The notes: generated by a model not told the origin, from the letters alone. Positions 11,701 to 25,540 are shown, numbered from the stretch's first letter. The stretch: DNA of 64,000 bases from Sphagnum compactum (GCA_965153455.1 OZ234493.1:18280213-18344212); one strand, 5' to 3'. Made by a program: numbers and translations.

Positions 11701-14600
11701 TAATCATTCTGAAAAACCCACTGAATATCTTCTTTTTGAACACTTACCTTCTGTTGACTTGCTGCATTGAGGCCACACCACAGACATCTGTTCAGTTGCA
11801 GACTCCTCCATCTCCTCAATGTTGTGTTTATGCAATGTCTCCTGCAATAAACAAACTCCAGTTTTAAACAAAGAATTGGCATCTGGGAGGATTGAACTTC
11901 TTCTAGAACCCTTCCATGATCTACCTAAAATCATGTGTATCATTAAGGCTTTGATTTCAGAAACACCCATGATTCTCAAAGTAGGTACTATATTACCCAA
12001 AGTAAAGAAAAGGATCCAGGAGCAGTTACAAAATTTTCAAAAGACACCCGGCTAGCTAGTGACATAAATCAAGCATGGAGAGAATTTAGTCCGGAGCTGT
12101 GGCACATACAGGGAGCTGAATGATGATGCAAAGAGCTCCAGTGGCAAGCACAGTGTTGCAAAGTGATGGCAAGAAGTAAGGGTACCTGTTGCAACCCCAC
12201 ATTCTCATCCTGACAACAGTCAATTTCTACATGAGAGCTTTCTAAGGAAAGAAACTGTCATGTCCAAGCTCATGAATCAAACTGTAAAGACTCATCAGAC
12301 AGACCCAAATTCATGAACCCCCCCCCTTAAAACCCTTACCGTGCAAAGAGAGATCCCTCACCAAATACACTTGGGTATTTGAGTGCAGGCTGCAAAAAAC
12401 AGCATCCAAGAAAAAAGAGTCTCAGTTGAATCCACCATCTTACAACCTACAGGAAACTTGGGTGAAGGAGATGCAGCAGCTGCCATTCCAGATGGATGGT
12501 ACCTGAGAAAGATAACCTCCTAGAGCGGGACCGATAATGAGAGCCAGACCCCAGCTGGTACCTACCTGTCCACAAGAATCCTCACAGCCTCAGAGTAAAT
12601 TCTTCATTTCTCTTCTTGTACATAAAAGACAAATACTGTGGCATTGTTGGACAGATGCACCCAAACCATTAGATTATTGCCACAGCATTGGAATCATGCC
12701 AGATCCACAAAACAAGGAAGAAAAGCTCAAGAGCAAAGTGACAGATCCACCAAAAACAAGAAGTAAAGCTCAAGAACAAGATATCACACCATGGAGATAC
12801 CCAATGCTTGATGCTGCTGATTGCTAATTTCGGATATATATGCCTGCACCATGACTAACGGCCACGTCAGTGAACAACCACAAATGATAAAGCCCTGGAC
12901 ATATTATATCTGCATGTCCGGAAAATCATTTCTGCATGCATTGGAAAAGGTTTTTCTTTGTGTGCTGCAATGTAATGCCACATGAAAGAGCTGATGATAC
13001 AAAATTTTGAGAGAAAGAAATCCATTTTTTTCCTTCAACCACATAGCTAGAAAGATCTAAATTTGCCTTCACAGCTCCATGCATGCCATTGAAACCTCCA
13101 AGTAGAAATCGTGTAGCCAGGGCCACCCAGAAGTTTTTGCTCAATCCAAAAAGTGTGTGGAACACTATCCTGCCACAAAAAAGGTTGCATACAAAAAACC
13201 CATGTGCAATTTTTTGGTGTCAGCGAGGACCAAAGTTTGAAGAAGAGGAATAAATTGGCAACATATTATCCTTTGATCTCTTGACTTTTGTGACCATGTG
13301 GGAGGTGACAGTGATCTCTAACATAGAATAATTTGTGTGATTCTTTTGCTTACACAGAGATGAGGCTCAGAACCATTACAGGCTTCCGACCATACTTGTC
13401 TGCTGCAATGCCCCAGTGCACTGCTGTTAAGGCCCGGCCAACTAGAAGGGATGCTCCTGCAACAACCAAAATCTGAGAGAGAGAGAGAGAGACAGAGAGA
13501 GAAAGAAAACAGCTCAGTGGAAGATCTAGCTTAAATGTTTTTGCAGATAAAAACTAAATAAGATCATGTAGTCGAGAGTGAGACTTCAATTGAATCACAC
13601 TCTGAATTCTTTTGTGAAGAAAAATTTGAGAGATCTACTCTGGTGGCCCATCTGCACTGCAATTTCACTTCAGTTCAGCTGCAGCTAGCTGCTGGCTCAA
13701 GAGGGATGATTGAAGATGACCTAAAAGTCCGGCATAGAACCCAATTTCCTTGTCAGATTTGGTGATATGAAAATCTTGTACCTGCACCATCATCATCATC
13801 ATGGTCTTCAAGACTGAAAACCCAACAATAATTTATCCTCAGAAAAGTCTACTTGTGCAATCCTAGTAATTTGCAAACATTCCTTCTCTTGCATCACATC
13901 ATAGTTTCCACATGCAAACAATCTGAAGAACATCATCCTGTTCAAATGACAGCACGAGGTTACAGTCCATGCCATCATGAGGTTGTCCAGAGATGTCAGA
14001 AAACCTTGTTTGAGGAGGAGACAGAAAGCAAGCACAATTGCTGAAAGAACAGAAAAAGAGACCAGAAAAAGGAGATCTCTTGAGATCAATCCATGAAGCT
14101 GATGATAACTAGTCCAAAGACACCAAAAAGAAAAAGAAAAAACGAAAGCACTCACCATGAAGTAGAGAAATGGGTAGAGGGACGAGACTGGAATTGCTGA
14201 GAGAGTCACATGCCACCAAAAGGAAAAACCCACAAAACCAGCAAACAGAGGGAAATGGGTGAGGCCTTCCTTCATGGGTGTCAGATACCTGTAGACTTCA
14301 TTCTTCTGCCTCAAGTGAGCACCATATAAATTTCCAAAGTTAGCGAGATCATGCAATGTCCTTTAACATCATGGGAAGAAGTGAACTGTGTTCCAAGATT
14401 TAACTCTAGAGGCAGAGAGAAAGCAGATTCATACAGGCGACAAAAATTAGTAGAAACACAGACAGGAACTCCTTATATGGAATCCCTGCATCTGGGTGTT
14501 GCAGATATGCACACTTGCATCCTGGACAATTGGGATACTGAATTTCCTTCTTCTTCTTCTTCTGCAGTAGTATCTGCTGATCCTCTGCATCATCTGCCAT
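8745..14600 (-). CDS. ZIFL-type major facilitator transporter (zinc-induced facilitator-like)
   Basis: ZIFL proteins are 12-helix proton-coupled transporters of the tonoplast or plasma membrane, linked to zinc-nicotianamine, potassium and auxin movement. Exons placed by phase (high to low): ~14600 start; 13456-13354; 13169-~13067; 12565-12503; 12389-12340; 12185-12110; 11841-11748; 11512-11325; 11054-10967; 10630-10545; 10334-10227; 10038-10006 (33 nt); 9836-9754; 9507-9464; 8848-8745 with stop TAA. The first exon (ATG 14600-14598) carries CPGC and [10 protein letters not shown]. Other landmarks are [10 protein letters not shown], the MFS motif [64 protein letters not shown] and [11 protein letters not shown]. 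All listed junctions from 12565 onward join in frame with GT-AG borders. Exons 2-3 and one near 12.88-12.94 kb (after IFR..ALSFV) are not fully resolved; a GC donor at 13066 is possible. Probably functional, because no stop falls in any placed exon. Confidence 0.82.
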
Positions 14601-15360
14601 TGCCAGATTTTGTCCTGCTCAGCTTTCACACTTCTCTCCTTGTCTTTCTCTCCACTTGAATCCCTTCAAATCTCTCGTCAGCAATTAATCCAGACCTCAG
14701 GGACCACCTGCTGCATCCAAGCTTGTTGCAATCAATTCAAGCTTATGATTCCATGATCTTAGCAAACTACTGGAAACAAACCCAACAAAAGAAAAGAAAA
14801 GAAACTAAACCCATCACTCCAAATGCAATTTATGTGTCGACAATACAATCTACAAAACATTTGCAAAAATTCTACACAAAACAAAATTCTACAGCTTCTT
14901 CTCCAAAAGTAACCTTGCAGCTACAACAGCAAAAAACAAAACTCTCACTCTCCTCTTCTCTTCTCTCTTGTAGCATCACCATTTCCCCCCCCCCCCCTCT
15001 TACTCCTCCAATTCTTTCTTCCACAAATTGAGCTGCTGCATGGCACTGAGTCTGAGCTCTCTCAAATGCTCTCTTGTGCAACAAATCTCAAGAGACACAC
15101 CACTAGTGACCAAGACTACCAACACTTGGAAAAATCCAGCATTAGGAACACCATCAAATTTGAGCTTGTAGAATCATAATTTCTGCACTTCAAAACATTT
15201 GAAGTAGGATTGATTCCTCCAAATTCTTCAGGAATGAATCTTTCTTCTTCTGGGAATTCACTCAAGAAATTCATTCTCTGATCCCTCTATCCAGAAACCA
15301 CTGGGTTGACTGTTTGTTTGTTCTAGGGCCTTCATATATATATAGAGAGAGAGAGATAGT
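14601..15360 (-). promoter_or_regulatory. Probable leader and promoter of the ZIFL gene
   Basis: Upstream of the minus-strand ATG lies CT/GA-rich DNA typical of plant 5' leaders. On the minus strand, a CT run is followed by TATATATATA at 15344-15334, which could be a TATA box placing the transcript start near 15.30 kb. The leader would then be about 700 nt and may hold an intron. No transcript data are available, so this is inference from position and composition. Confidence 0.3.
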
Positions 15361-15570
15361 AGGTACTAGGTCACAGAGGTGGGTAGCAAGTAGTGTTGGT
15401 CTGGTGGGTATCTATCTACTTGTGGGTATCTACTTTTGAACATGTGACCTGGTCCTTGTATGGGATAATTTAAGAAACCTTTTCATACCAGCCAGGAGGC
15501 CCCTTGGCATTCATTGGGTCCAAGAGGGTCATGTCCCTTTTGGGGTGAAAAATCACAAAAAAGATGACAC

Positions 15571-15617
15571 TACAAAAGAAAAGAAAAGAAAAGAAAAGAA
15601 AAGAAAAGAAAAGAAAA
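15571..15617. repeat. (AAAAG)n microsatellite
   Basis: A run of AAAAG pentamers, about nine units with little interruption. Confidence 0.9.
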
Positions 15618-17560
15618 TTCTATCATTAAATCTTTTAAAAAAAATAAACATTTGGGAAAAATAATTTAAGACTGATTTTTTTGGCTCTTGTGAGGCATGT
15701 ATATATTATATATGTGATATTGTAATTCATGTATAAAATTGGTACAAGGTTGGTACCACTACTTAAGGTCCCTACCAATGTTGATGGGTTCTTGCTTTTT
15801 GCAAGAATTTGTTAGGACCTTGTCTAGAGTTTGTTTTAAAATAAAATAAAAATTGGAAGACCCTTTGGTGTTGGGTCTAGGGAATATTTTCAAAAATTAA
15901 AACCCGCCGGTTTTGAGGCTAGGTCAATTTTTTCTAATATTATTATTATTATTAGTTTTGGGTTCGATGGGTCTAACCTTTAAAAGAACCTTCTATTTTG
16001 GTTTTAGGCTTAAGGCCATTTTCGAATTATTCTTGGGATGGTTTCAAACCTGATTTCTAAATAATTTTGAATTTTTTTGGAATTTTTTTTTTCCCTCACC
16101 ATGTTCTCAAAAGACTCCCATGATGCCCTCGTCAATTCTCATAATTTCCGAATGAGTTCTCAAAGTGTTTCCCAACATCTTCCCCAAAGAGCAAAAGAAC
16201 AACAAAGAAACTAAGTTACCAACAATGGACCTCCTCCGCTCACATAAAGCCTTATTTGGAACTCTATCCAACATAGGGAACAATAATCTAAGGAACATTA
16301 GAAAATATTTGTGTAAAGATAGATCACTTCTAGTGGGGATGCTCTTATATCATTTTCTAAAGCTTCAAGCTAAGGCGCAAGACCCTATAACCCTAGAATT
16401 TAGATGTAAGACGATAGAGCTTTAGAAAGCCGAAGCTCGATCAAAAACCTATGACCCTAGCCATGGGTCCATGAATACTTGTTGGGTCCAATTCTAAGGT
16501 CGGGTCTGGGTCCATTGTAGAACTGCCAAGTCCATGGAGATGGATGCTTAGGCCCGGATCAAGACCTGGTCGAAACTCGAACCAGGTATAAAAGGTCTTG
16601 GTAAGAGAAATTCTCAAACCACAGACCATTTGATGCTCTTGATGGTAACAAGCTCCTCGAGGTCATTCGGTTACCAGACAGGTTTGTTGTTTCTGGAATA
16701 AGTCCCTGTGGAAAGGCATAAATTGTATGGGAAAAGGGTCCTACCAGCACACCCTTTCCGGAGTTGATTGAGATCCCCCAAGGAAGGAAGGAAGGAAGGA
16801 AGGAAGGGGAAGGGTCCAAAAGGAATGAGTCTGTATATTGAGCCTTCTCCTACGTAAAGCTGTTGTGGCAGTGACACTGTGATATGGATAGTTGGACACT
16901 GTTGCAGTGAACAGTGAGGTGGGACAAGCTGGCTGAAGAGTATGTTGTTCCGGATCGTGTGAGTTACTGTTGTTTTTGTGACATCGCTGTAATGTCAGCG
17001 AATAGGTCGGCCCCGTGAGCTACCACAAAATATTCAAAAGAAAAAAAATGTGGGGGGTGCTTTACGTTCATGTATACCTACCTACCTTGTTTTATAAACA
17101 GGATGTTGCTTTCTGGCTCTGATCCTTATTTGGTGCTTCCACATCACGAAGCTTTTGATCCAATGAGCATTCTGACTTGAATGTAATTATTGGCAATGAC
17201 TGTTTGTTTGTTTCCACAGGTGACAGAAAACAACTGTGAACATGGACTTTTCATCTGCTTCCTGGTGATAATTTGCGCTTATTGATGCTGGTTATGTGCT
17301 CAAGTAGATGGGCTTTCCCCCATCCAAGATTTTGCTCGTTGCCTCCTAGTAATTTGCTTTGAGGCCATTACTTGGAGGCTTTTGCCTTCAGTTACATTGT
17401 AGATACCAGCTAGACAGGTGTCTTGGGTAACATTCTGTTGGCATAATTCACTTTGTCAAGAGCCAATTGCACAATCCTGATACTCACATGTGTGAGTAAA
17501 GTCTTGAGCATGTGGATGGGTGGAAAATTGTTGGGGTATACTTGGAAGACCCAACATAGA
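15618..17560. other. Intergenic stretch with simple repeats
   Basis: No gene seen. There is a (GGAA)n run at about 16779-16806 and an isolated TIR-like end (CTAGTGGGGATGCTC near 16330-16345) resembling the ends of the GAGCATC elements. Upstream exons of the ATPase pseudogene may lie at the right end, but I cannot identify them. Confidence 0.5.
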
Positions 17561-17563
17561 GTG

Positions 17564-20285
17564 AGTGAGTACAAGTTGTTACTGAACAGTTTTTTCATCA
17601 GTTCTGTCATTCCACCAGAGCTGCCAATGGAGCTCTCAATTGCTGTCAACACCTCACTCATTGCATTGGCTCGCCCTGACATCTTTTGCACTGAACTCTT
17701 CCATATCCCATTTGCCAGTAAGGTGTCTCTGGCACACCTTCCATTCAGTAAAGCAGACAAATACGTGGAAAGATTGTACTCATAAGACTATGATTGTCAC
17801 AAGCCTTGTGGCAAATACTGGCTGCCTGGTTATGAATGTAGAGAGGCAGAGGTCCACCTATTTGGTGTTCATATATGTCTGCTAGCTTGATAGTTGAAGT
17901 GCATTTGTGGATTGTATTTTGCCAAACTTTAATGCAATGTGATCATGTACTGCTCCTGATGATAACAGGTGTTTCCAGCTTTGACAAGACTCACACAATG
18001 ACCAGTGATGATATGGTAAGAGGAACAAGAATTCAGAATTTTCATATGCAATGCCCAATATGTGTGTTCTCCACATGCACATACACCAGCTCTGTTTTTC
18101 AATCCCCTTGGTTTATTCCCTTTCTCAAGTCTTCTTTCTCAGGGTAGCGACCACAATCAGTGTTTATTTTCAGGCAAAAAATGAAAAATCCTTCAAGCAC
18201 AGTGGTGTCGGGGAAGGATATGTCAAGAGTTCTGGAGGGCCCAACCACTCCTACTATGGCTCTCTATGCCTTTAGGATTACATGTTTTGTTCTACAGGGG
18301 CAGTCAATGACATGAATCTCACAAGCTTGTTGCAGCTTGAAGAAGGATGTGATGGATTTTCTTAAGTAGCAAGTGCTCTTGAGTTCCAGCCAACATCAAG
18401 GCTGCAACAACTTGCTGTTGCTTCCAGAAATGTGAGAAAAAGATTTTTGTATAATATTCTTACCCTAATTTTTTGAGCAGATCATTATATACTTATCTAC
18501 AGCCAGTGTATGAAGCTGATGAAGGCAGTGGGAGAGCAGCTAGTCACTGCCTTTCATATTGAAATGGTGGATGACCCTTGCAAGCTTGCTCTTAACTGCA
18601 CTTACATCCGTTGTGTTTGTTTTGGTGCGGGCAGAACTGATGGAATTGTTACTTTCGAAGTGTTTTTGTGAAGTTTATCTGTAACTTAATGGATATAATT
18701 TAGTTCAACCGCAGTCTGCAATGTAGAAGAGGTAAAGATCACATCTTGTACAGAGCTGGAGAAGTGCCTGGCTTCTGACTCTTTCGTCTGCCTGTTTTTC
18801 AGGAATTTGAAGGTTTGGTGGGCTTGGAGGGGTGATAACAAGAGCAGGAGACAAATGCAAGCCAGTTACCGGAGTACACTACACGGATTTTGGCTGTGTG
18901 CCATGCTCTTAACAAACTTGTAAGACAGTTCTCTCTGTTTTTGTTGTTGAGGCTATTACAAGGCTTGCTGCCTAATTTGACTGGTTTAGCTATAGATGCT
19001 CAACAATAGACAGGTGTGGCAGTGAAGACTATGCTTTGTAAGAAAGTTCACAGTCTTCCCTGAGAGCTGTTTTGACCAATTCCACATTGCTTGTTCCTGT
19101 TTCTGTGTTTAGGGTGGTGATCCTTTGGAAATACCCTCCCTTACTTTCTAAATCTCTGGATGAATTTCATGTGAGTCTTTGCAAGACTCTTTTTTTTTTG
19201 AGAAGGCATCATTGAAGGGCATAGACTGGGCCTGCACAGCTGATGAGAAAGTTATGCCTCCTTGCAAGTAAGGCATGCATCCTGCCTACACTACAGAGAG
19301 AAAGTCAGTCAGTTTTTTCCTGTCCCTCTGGAGCTTGTCATGATCAAAGTCTAGTCTCCCTGAACTTTGAATAGTGGAGGAGTCTCTACAGAAGATATTT
19401 GTGTCAATATCTTTGATAAGAATAACTGCTGCTCTGATTGAGCATTAAGAAATCATTGTGTGTTGTACTACACTCAGGGGAGATCTGGACAACCAGTGTA
19501 AATTGTGCAACGGCACCATTTTGCTTCACACCTCAAAATGGATGGCTGTTGTTGCTAGAACTGATGATGACTTTATTGCCCTTGTGAAGGTCAGATATTA
19601 GAGGAGACAAGGTGGCTGGTGGACCTTGTTTGTAAAGCTTGACTGGATGGGTAGTCCATCATTTGTGCAACTGCAGGAGTTGTTAGCTCTATGTATACAG
19701 GCGGCCTGTTATGGGTAAGTGATATGCATTATGAAGGGCTTCAAGTTAGAGTCACCAACACAACAAATGTGATCTTGTCTTATTTTGGTAGCTCTAGCAA
19801 GGATGAGGATTATAGAGTTGTCTGCATATGTTGAAAAGTCATTTTGTCTCATTTGGAAGTGCTTTACTTGCAGGGTTCTCCAGAGACAAATCAGGAGAGA
19901 CCGGTGCAAATCCCTGCTGGCTACATAGAGGCATACAAACAGTTCACTCACAAAGACTCATGTTCTTGCATTAGCCTACAAGTTACTTCCTGACATGCCA
20001 GTGAGATTCTCGCTATTTCATGCTAGGAACTGTGCAAATTGTTTGAGGATCTTCATGACAGTAGAGGAGCAATTTGTATCCTGATGAACATGTGATTTGA
20101 TCCTGCATCAGATCTTAATAAAGCTGGTTGCACAAGGGTGACACTCAGTTTCTAATAATAAAGAAGCTGCAGTAATTACTGGGACTTGCATGATATTTAT
20201 GCAGGTTGGCAAAGCCTGGGTACTGGAATGTGAAATGGTAGAAGTGAACTCAAGTTTGCAGGATTTGTGGTATGTGTACAACATT
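17564..20285 (+). pseudogene. Broken P5-type cation ATPase (MIA/PDR2/SPF1 family)
   Basis: P5A ATPases act in the ER, where they extract or flip mis-targeted transmembrane helices; the plant member is MIA/PDR2. Pieces in order: 17564-17722 has [37 protein letters not shown]. At 17968-18020 is SSFDKTHTMTSDDM. Near 18870-18912 is TTRILAVCHALNKL. At 19203-19268 is KASLKGIDWACTADEKVMP. At 19530-19590 is HTSKWMAVVARTDDDFIALVK. At 19890-20000 are VQIPAGYIEAYK and, in another frame, THVLALAYKLLPDM. Near 20248-20275 is SELKFAGFVV. The PPELP motif is the P5 signature. Frame changes occur before SEYK, before FDK and between AYK and THV. The phosphorylation motif DKTGT reads DKTHT (Asp codon 17983-17985, His 17992-17994). 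Intron-like gaps remain, so it is a genomic duplicate. N-terminal and most C-terminal domains are absent. Confidence 0.85.
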
Positions 20286-20374
20286 GGTTGTTGCGGAGAT
20301 TAAATTTTGACTCAAGCAGGTTTTCCCATTCTTCATCACACATCATAGATATTTCACACCATTGTTGTCCTCTT

Positions 20375-20598
20375 GAGGGTTGTCATTTGGAACTATGGTT
20401 GGCATTTGTGGTCATCGTTTTCAAGGTTTATCACTTCTAGGTTTAACGCCACCTTATTAACATCCATTAGATGTTTTCCTGCATGTGAGGGTTGTCATTT
20501 GGAATTGTAGTTGGCATTTGTGGTTGTCATTTTCAAGGTTTATCACTTCTAGGTCTAAGGCCACCTTACTAACATTCATTGAATGCTTTCTTGCATGT
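20375..20598. repeat. Two-copy tandem duplication, 112-bp unit
   Basis: The block beginning GAGGGTTGTCATTTGGAA at 20375 repeats at 20487 with few changes, sharing 'TTTTCAAGGTTTATCACTTC'. It lies just before the copia relic and may be part of the same insertion, but no function is visible. Confidence 0.8.
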
Positions 20599-20839
20599 GA
20601 CTTCCAAAATGAAACTGAACAACTCCCTTTGTATTGCAAGTTCATCCAAGGACTTCAACACTTATAACTCCTTTGATTATGGTTGTAAAGAAACTAGGAT
20701 CTCAACACTTGCATACAATCTTGATGCACTTTTCACAATGAACATGAACTTTAGGATCTGTGGGCCAATCCATGCAGAATCGATGGTATCTTCTCTTGAG
20801 GGCTGTAAAGTGGATCATGAGGTATCTCCAAGGTACCTG

Positions 20840-21275
20840 TGAGTATTGGCTTCAGTTTACAGGAATGGCAAAGGATCATGCTTGGGACTTTTATGGAGCT
20901 TACAGTTGGAGCTCTCTACAAACAACAACCTAGTACTGTGGCACTTTCTACAACGGAAATAGAGTATATTATGGTGGCGGGCCAAGCTATCAGAGAAGTT
21001 GTGGTGTTACAAAAATTGTTGAGATTCACATAAAAGGAACTGCCAAGGTAGCCTGGCACTAATCAAGAATCATGTTCATCATAGTAGGAAAAAAACACCT
21101 TGACCTACAAGGTCACTATGTGAGAGACATGGTTGCTATCGTTGAAGTAACATTTCAGTCTTGCTCAACATTGAACACGTGTGCCGATGTCCTCATAAAA
21201 TGTCTTCCTGGTGTGAAGCACATGCAATGCATAAAAGCTCTAGGACTTGGAAACTCAAGGTGTGACCCTGTGGGA
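20840..21275 (+). mobile_element. Ty1/copia retrotransposon relic (RNase H end of pol)
   Basis: At 20908-21030 the frame reads a copia RNase H block: KQQPSTVALSTTEIEYIMVA followed by IREVVVLQKLL. At 21090-21250 follow HLDLQGHYVRDMVA, a CADVLIKCLPGVKH block and CIKALGLG, the usual end of copia pol. The intervening bases are frameshifted and contain stops. Downstream, near 21268, CTGTGGGAGTGTTAAAC looks like a polypurine tract and LTR start, but no matching upstream LTR was found. Only the 3' end of the element is present. Confidence 0.75.
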
Positions 21276-24200
21276 GTGTTAAACTATAATAATTCAGATT
21301 GCAGTCAAACTTGAGTCATTGCAGTTGTAAAGTTTTGCAATTGCAGATGTTCAGGTAGGTTCATAGTAAGGGAGATTCATCTAAGACAAGCTGGATTATC
21401 TTCATTGATTTAGGATCTAGTTTGTTTGGCCATTGCTGCATGAGCTGATTGCTTGTGTATTTATCTTTAAGTTGCATTTTGTTTTCTAAGTTTGACAGAA
21501 TTTGAATGTATTCACATTGACTTTAACGAAACTTTCATTTTGTTGTTTGCTCTTGTGAACACTTATGTTAAAAAATATGTATGTATTAACTTAGTTCAAG
21601 TTTATCTTTTTCATTTTGGGTGGGAAGGAAGTATGAATGGTAACTTGATATTCTTGGTATAACTGTTAACCCTATACAAAGTTTTAGTGATTATCTAATC
21701 CATCCATGTTACATGTTAGATTTTGGTAGCAATTTGGCCATATATCACATTTTTTCTATGTTGCTAGGGGATGGGTATATCAACCGTGCAACCAATAGCC
21801 AAAGTAGTTTGGACTTATGACTACCTTGCAAGTGGTTGTGAATTTTGATGAACCTATTACTAAGTCAGGTTGAGTGTTACCTATCATAGCCATTTCAATT
21901 ATATGGGGTCATTTGGATAAGTAACCAACAAGATATCTCAAGTTCAAACCCATGGGAGTGGGTTGGGCAATTATGTTGCTTCCTTTACATTTCTACAAAT
22001 TGACCACCTTCAAAAGAATGCTCTAGCCCCTATTAGATGCCTTTTAGGTTGAGGGCAAAAGAGCCACCATGTCCCATCATGTTGGCAAACTAAAAGTCAA
22101 GTTGCCAAACTAATTTGTGTGTGTGTTTGTTTTTATTCCAACAATTAGAAAGTGACCATGTTCAAAAGAATGTCCTAACTCTATAAACCGGTCTAGAAGG
22201 TAAAACATCACTAAGTCACACAAAGGTGTAAAATGAAGCACTTAAACCTTTGTTTTATGGCATATTTAACCCCTAAGAGCCTAAGCCCATTTTAGAACCA
22301 TTTTCCATTATTTTGAGACTTAGGTAAACATTTGATCCAATCTACTCATCTATTATTTGAATTACAAATCCAACCGTTCAATTCAAAGTTTATAAATTCA
22401 TAATTTTTTTGATAAAAATTTCAACCAAAATGAAGAAAAAAACAATGGGATAGGAAAGCTAGATTGGGCTTGTATAGGATATGCAAGTGTAATGGTTGCC
22501 CAAGGTTGGTTGAAGCTTCACACCAACTCAAAAAAACTAACGACATGGATTAATGCATGCATTCGCTATTATGACAGTAAAAATGACTAAGTTACTCACA
22601 AAAGCCAAATTCAAGTCAAAATGCAATTCTTCGAGTAAGAATGAAGTCTTGCAAGTTTTTGAATGAGAACAATCCTTGAAAAGGAGCAGAAAATTTAAAA
22701 TGATCTCACTACTACAACTCCTTGGTCAACTCTTAAATGACTTTTCAAAGTTAGCTTAGCTAACTTAAGGAGGCTAATAGGGTGGGCTTTATTCTTTGGG
22801 GGAGTCTCTCTCTCACACATGGGAAAGTGATTGCATGGGATTTTATTGATAAACCTTTCCCTAAATTAAAAAATAAAAAATAAAAATGCGTGCTATTAGA
22901 TCAATTTAAAATACCAAAAAACCCATTAAGGGTTAATCAATGTAAGGGTTAATCAATGGATTGCAACTTTTATCTAAAGAAAAAAATGAATATGTTGCAT
23001 GGAAGGTGAACAATCTAGGGGCATGAACTAAGAGAGAAAAGGTGTGCTGTAAGGGATGCAACTTTTTTTTCGCGGAGATGATGATGTGTCTAATTTTGGT
23101 TGGCCATAACCATGATTTTCTAATTGTGGATGTTAAGGGAAAATTCCTTGTGTCCAAGAGTTGTGAAAGGAGTGTCTGCCCTTAGTACAACACTACTCCT
23201 TCTGTCTTGCCTTTTGATTCCCACCCTTATAAGCTGTCATATAACTGTATCACAACAGAGAATGCAATGCTTTTGCACTTCTTGAATGAACTGGCCAACA
23301 CACAACATGCATGGAGTGTCGCTGTGGAAGGCAATGGGAGCTGGAAAAATGGGTGATCAAACTAAAATACAAAGAGACTACAGAGTCTAAACTTTAAAAG
23401 ACTCTGGGATATCTTTTAACGGGTGAATAAAATCTTTAAGCACGAAGATTTAGGAAAAAGGATGGATTTTGCACAGAAATCTAAAGGAAAGAGGAAAACA
23501 AGCACCATTAAATCAAACATGATGCCACACCCTGCATGGACATGTATGTTGTGGTTGATCTCATAAGGGTGGCAAGCTTGTGTTAACAAAATAGAATGCC
23601 ATTAATAAAATTAGTTTGGAACTTAAGTGTGTCTCAATTATCCCAGTATCTACTAGAAGATTGCGTCATGTACAGTGTTTACACAGGATTCAAAGATTAC
23701 ACGATATCCTCAGTCACTGATTTTCTTCTGACAATTTTTGTTGTTTTTTGAAAACACGAAAAATTTGGACAAATGTGGTAAAAACTTGTCAATTTCTTGA
23801 CATCACAAATTGGCTATGTGTAGGGTTAGCACCCAAGGAACAAGGCATTCCCAAAATAAGCACCTGCCTGAGGCAAAGTCAAGGGGTGCTTCTTGGGGGA
23901 TTGCCCCCCCTCCCCTCCCTCCCTCCCTCCCTCCCTCCCTCCAAGGGTGTTAGTTACCCTGTGTAAAAGCATTGGCAAAATATTTAAATTATAAAATTTC
24001 CCATGATACCTAGCAGTTATCACAGGAAAAAAAAAGAAATAAAAGGTCGGCCATGCCCACTCCAGTGTGCATTTTCTCTTTCAAAATGCCTCACCTTTCG
24101 TGGTGGCCAGATTCTGCTTATAACATGGCCTCCAGACACACTACAAAAATAAGTTCTGCTGGTCCTTTATTGGAGCCATGGGCAAAATTTGAAGCTGGTC

Positions 24201-25540
24201 ATCATGTGTGCTTCACAACCCTATTATAACAAAGGGGCATACAATGTTTGCCTTCCAACCAAAAAAAATTTATTTTATCTACCTAATATCCCATCAATAT
24301 CTCATCCAACATAGTACTTAAGATGATTCAGCATATAGGTTAAGTATCTTGGATGATCATCCATTTTGATAGATATCTACATGTTACAGAATTCGTTCAA
24401 GTCTGTACTAGCACAGGGTTGTCAGAAGTTTCAATACAATAAAATCACAATTGGCAAAACCCTTGTCGCTATGTAAACAGTAAGGCTCATTACATTGCAA
24501 ATATATATGGCAAATGAGTTATCGCAATTGATATCCCTTCAACCTACTAGAGGTTAGAAGCCATCAAATTATGTCATCTGAAACTTGTATTACCCTCAAC
24601 CGAAACTTAAATGGATTCCTCTTAGCGCCCACACACCACCAAAGATTTTTTATTTTCAGGGATTTTCTCGCCAATTTTTGAAATAAAATAAAATAAAAAT
24701 TAGCCATATCTAGACCTAGGCACTTCCTAGGTCGTCACTTGTAGAAGCACTTTTGTAAAAATGAATGCAACACCTCACCTAGGAGAGTCCATTTAAGGCT
24801 AATACAATGCTTGGGATCCTTGCCTGTAGGGTTTAGGCTACCATGGTGACCCTTGGAGTTCCTCCATTTCACCTATCTAGTCATATATACCTATTATTGT
24901 GTCAAGGAACTTTTATTACCCTTTTCAAAAGAGAAAGATAAAAGCTTGTGAGTGGCTAGTCCTATGGTCAATATTGTAGCTGTCTATTGTAGCATGATTG
25001 ATGATGCATGTAGGTAGTGTGACTAGTGACCAGAGAGAGTACTTTGATTGTGTTCCTCTAGAGAATCATGAAAATGGGGAGGTTGGCTTTCTTGTTTCCT
25101 ATTTTTGTTTGCCAGTGCAGGGCTGTGTAGCCAGTGATATTTTTCAACAAATTTCTTTGTTGTTTTTGCCCAACCCCAAAATATTGGGAAATTTTTAGAA
25201 TGTACTTCAGAAAAAAGTTGAAAAATGAGAATACTCAAATTCACACTAGAAAAGCACATTTTTTGAAAATTTCCCAATGGTTTTTTGTATCAAACCATCT
25301 CCACTTGCACCTCCTATGTGGGCCTAGAGCACTATTTATCACATCCAACAAAGATTGTCAATTATTTTCTTCCCTACCCTTTTTTTTCCTCTTTTTTCCT
25401 CCTCCAGTGACCCTTCCCCCCAGAAGCACGAAAAATTGTGGCAGTGAGAGACTACTGCCACCACATGGGACACTCATTATGACAAAAGTACTTAGTCATT
25501 TTCTTTTATTTGGCACCACTGTTGGAAATCATTGCAGATA

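Noticed and set aside
13808-14356. 182-codon minus-strand frame
   Set aside because: Only its first part ([10 protein letters not shown]) is a ZIFL exon; the rest reads through intron sequence, so it is not a separate gene.
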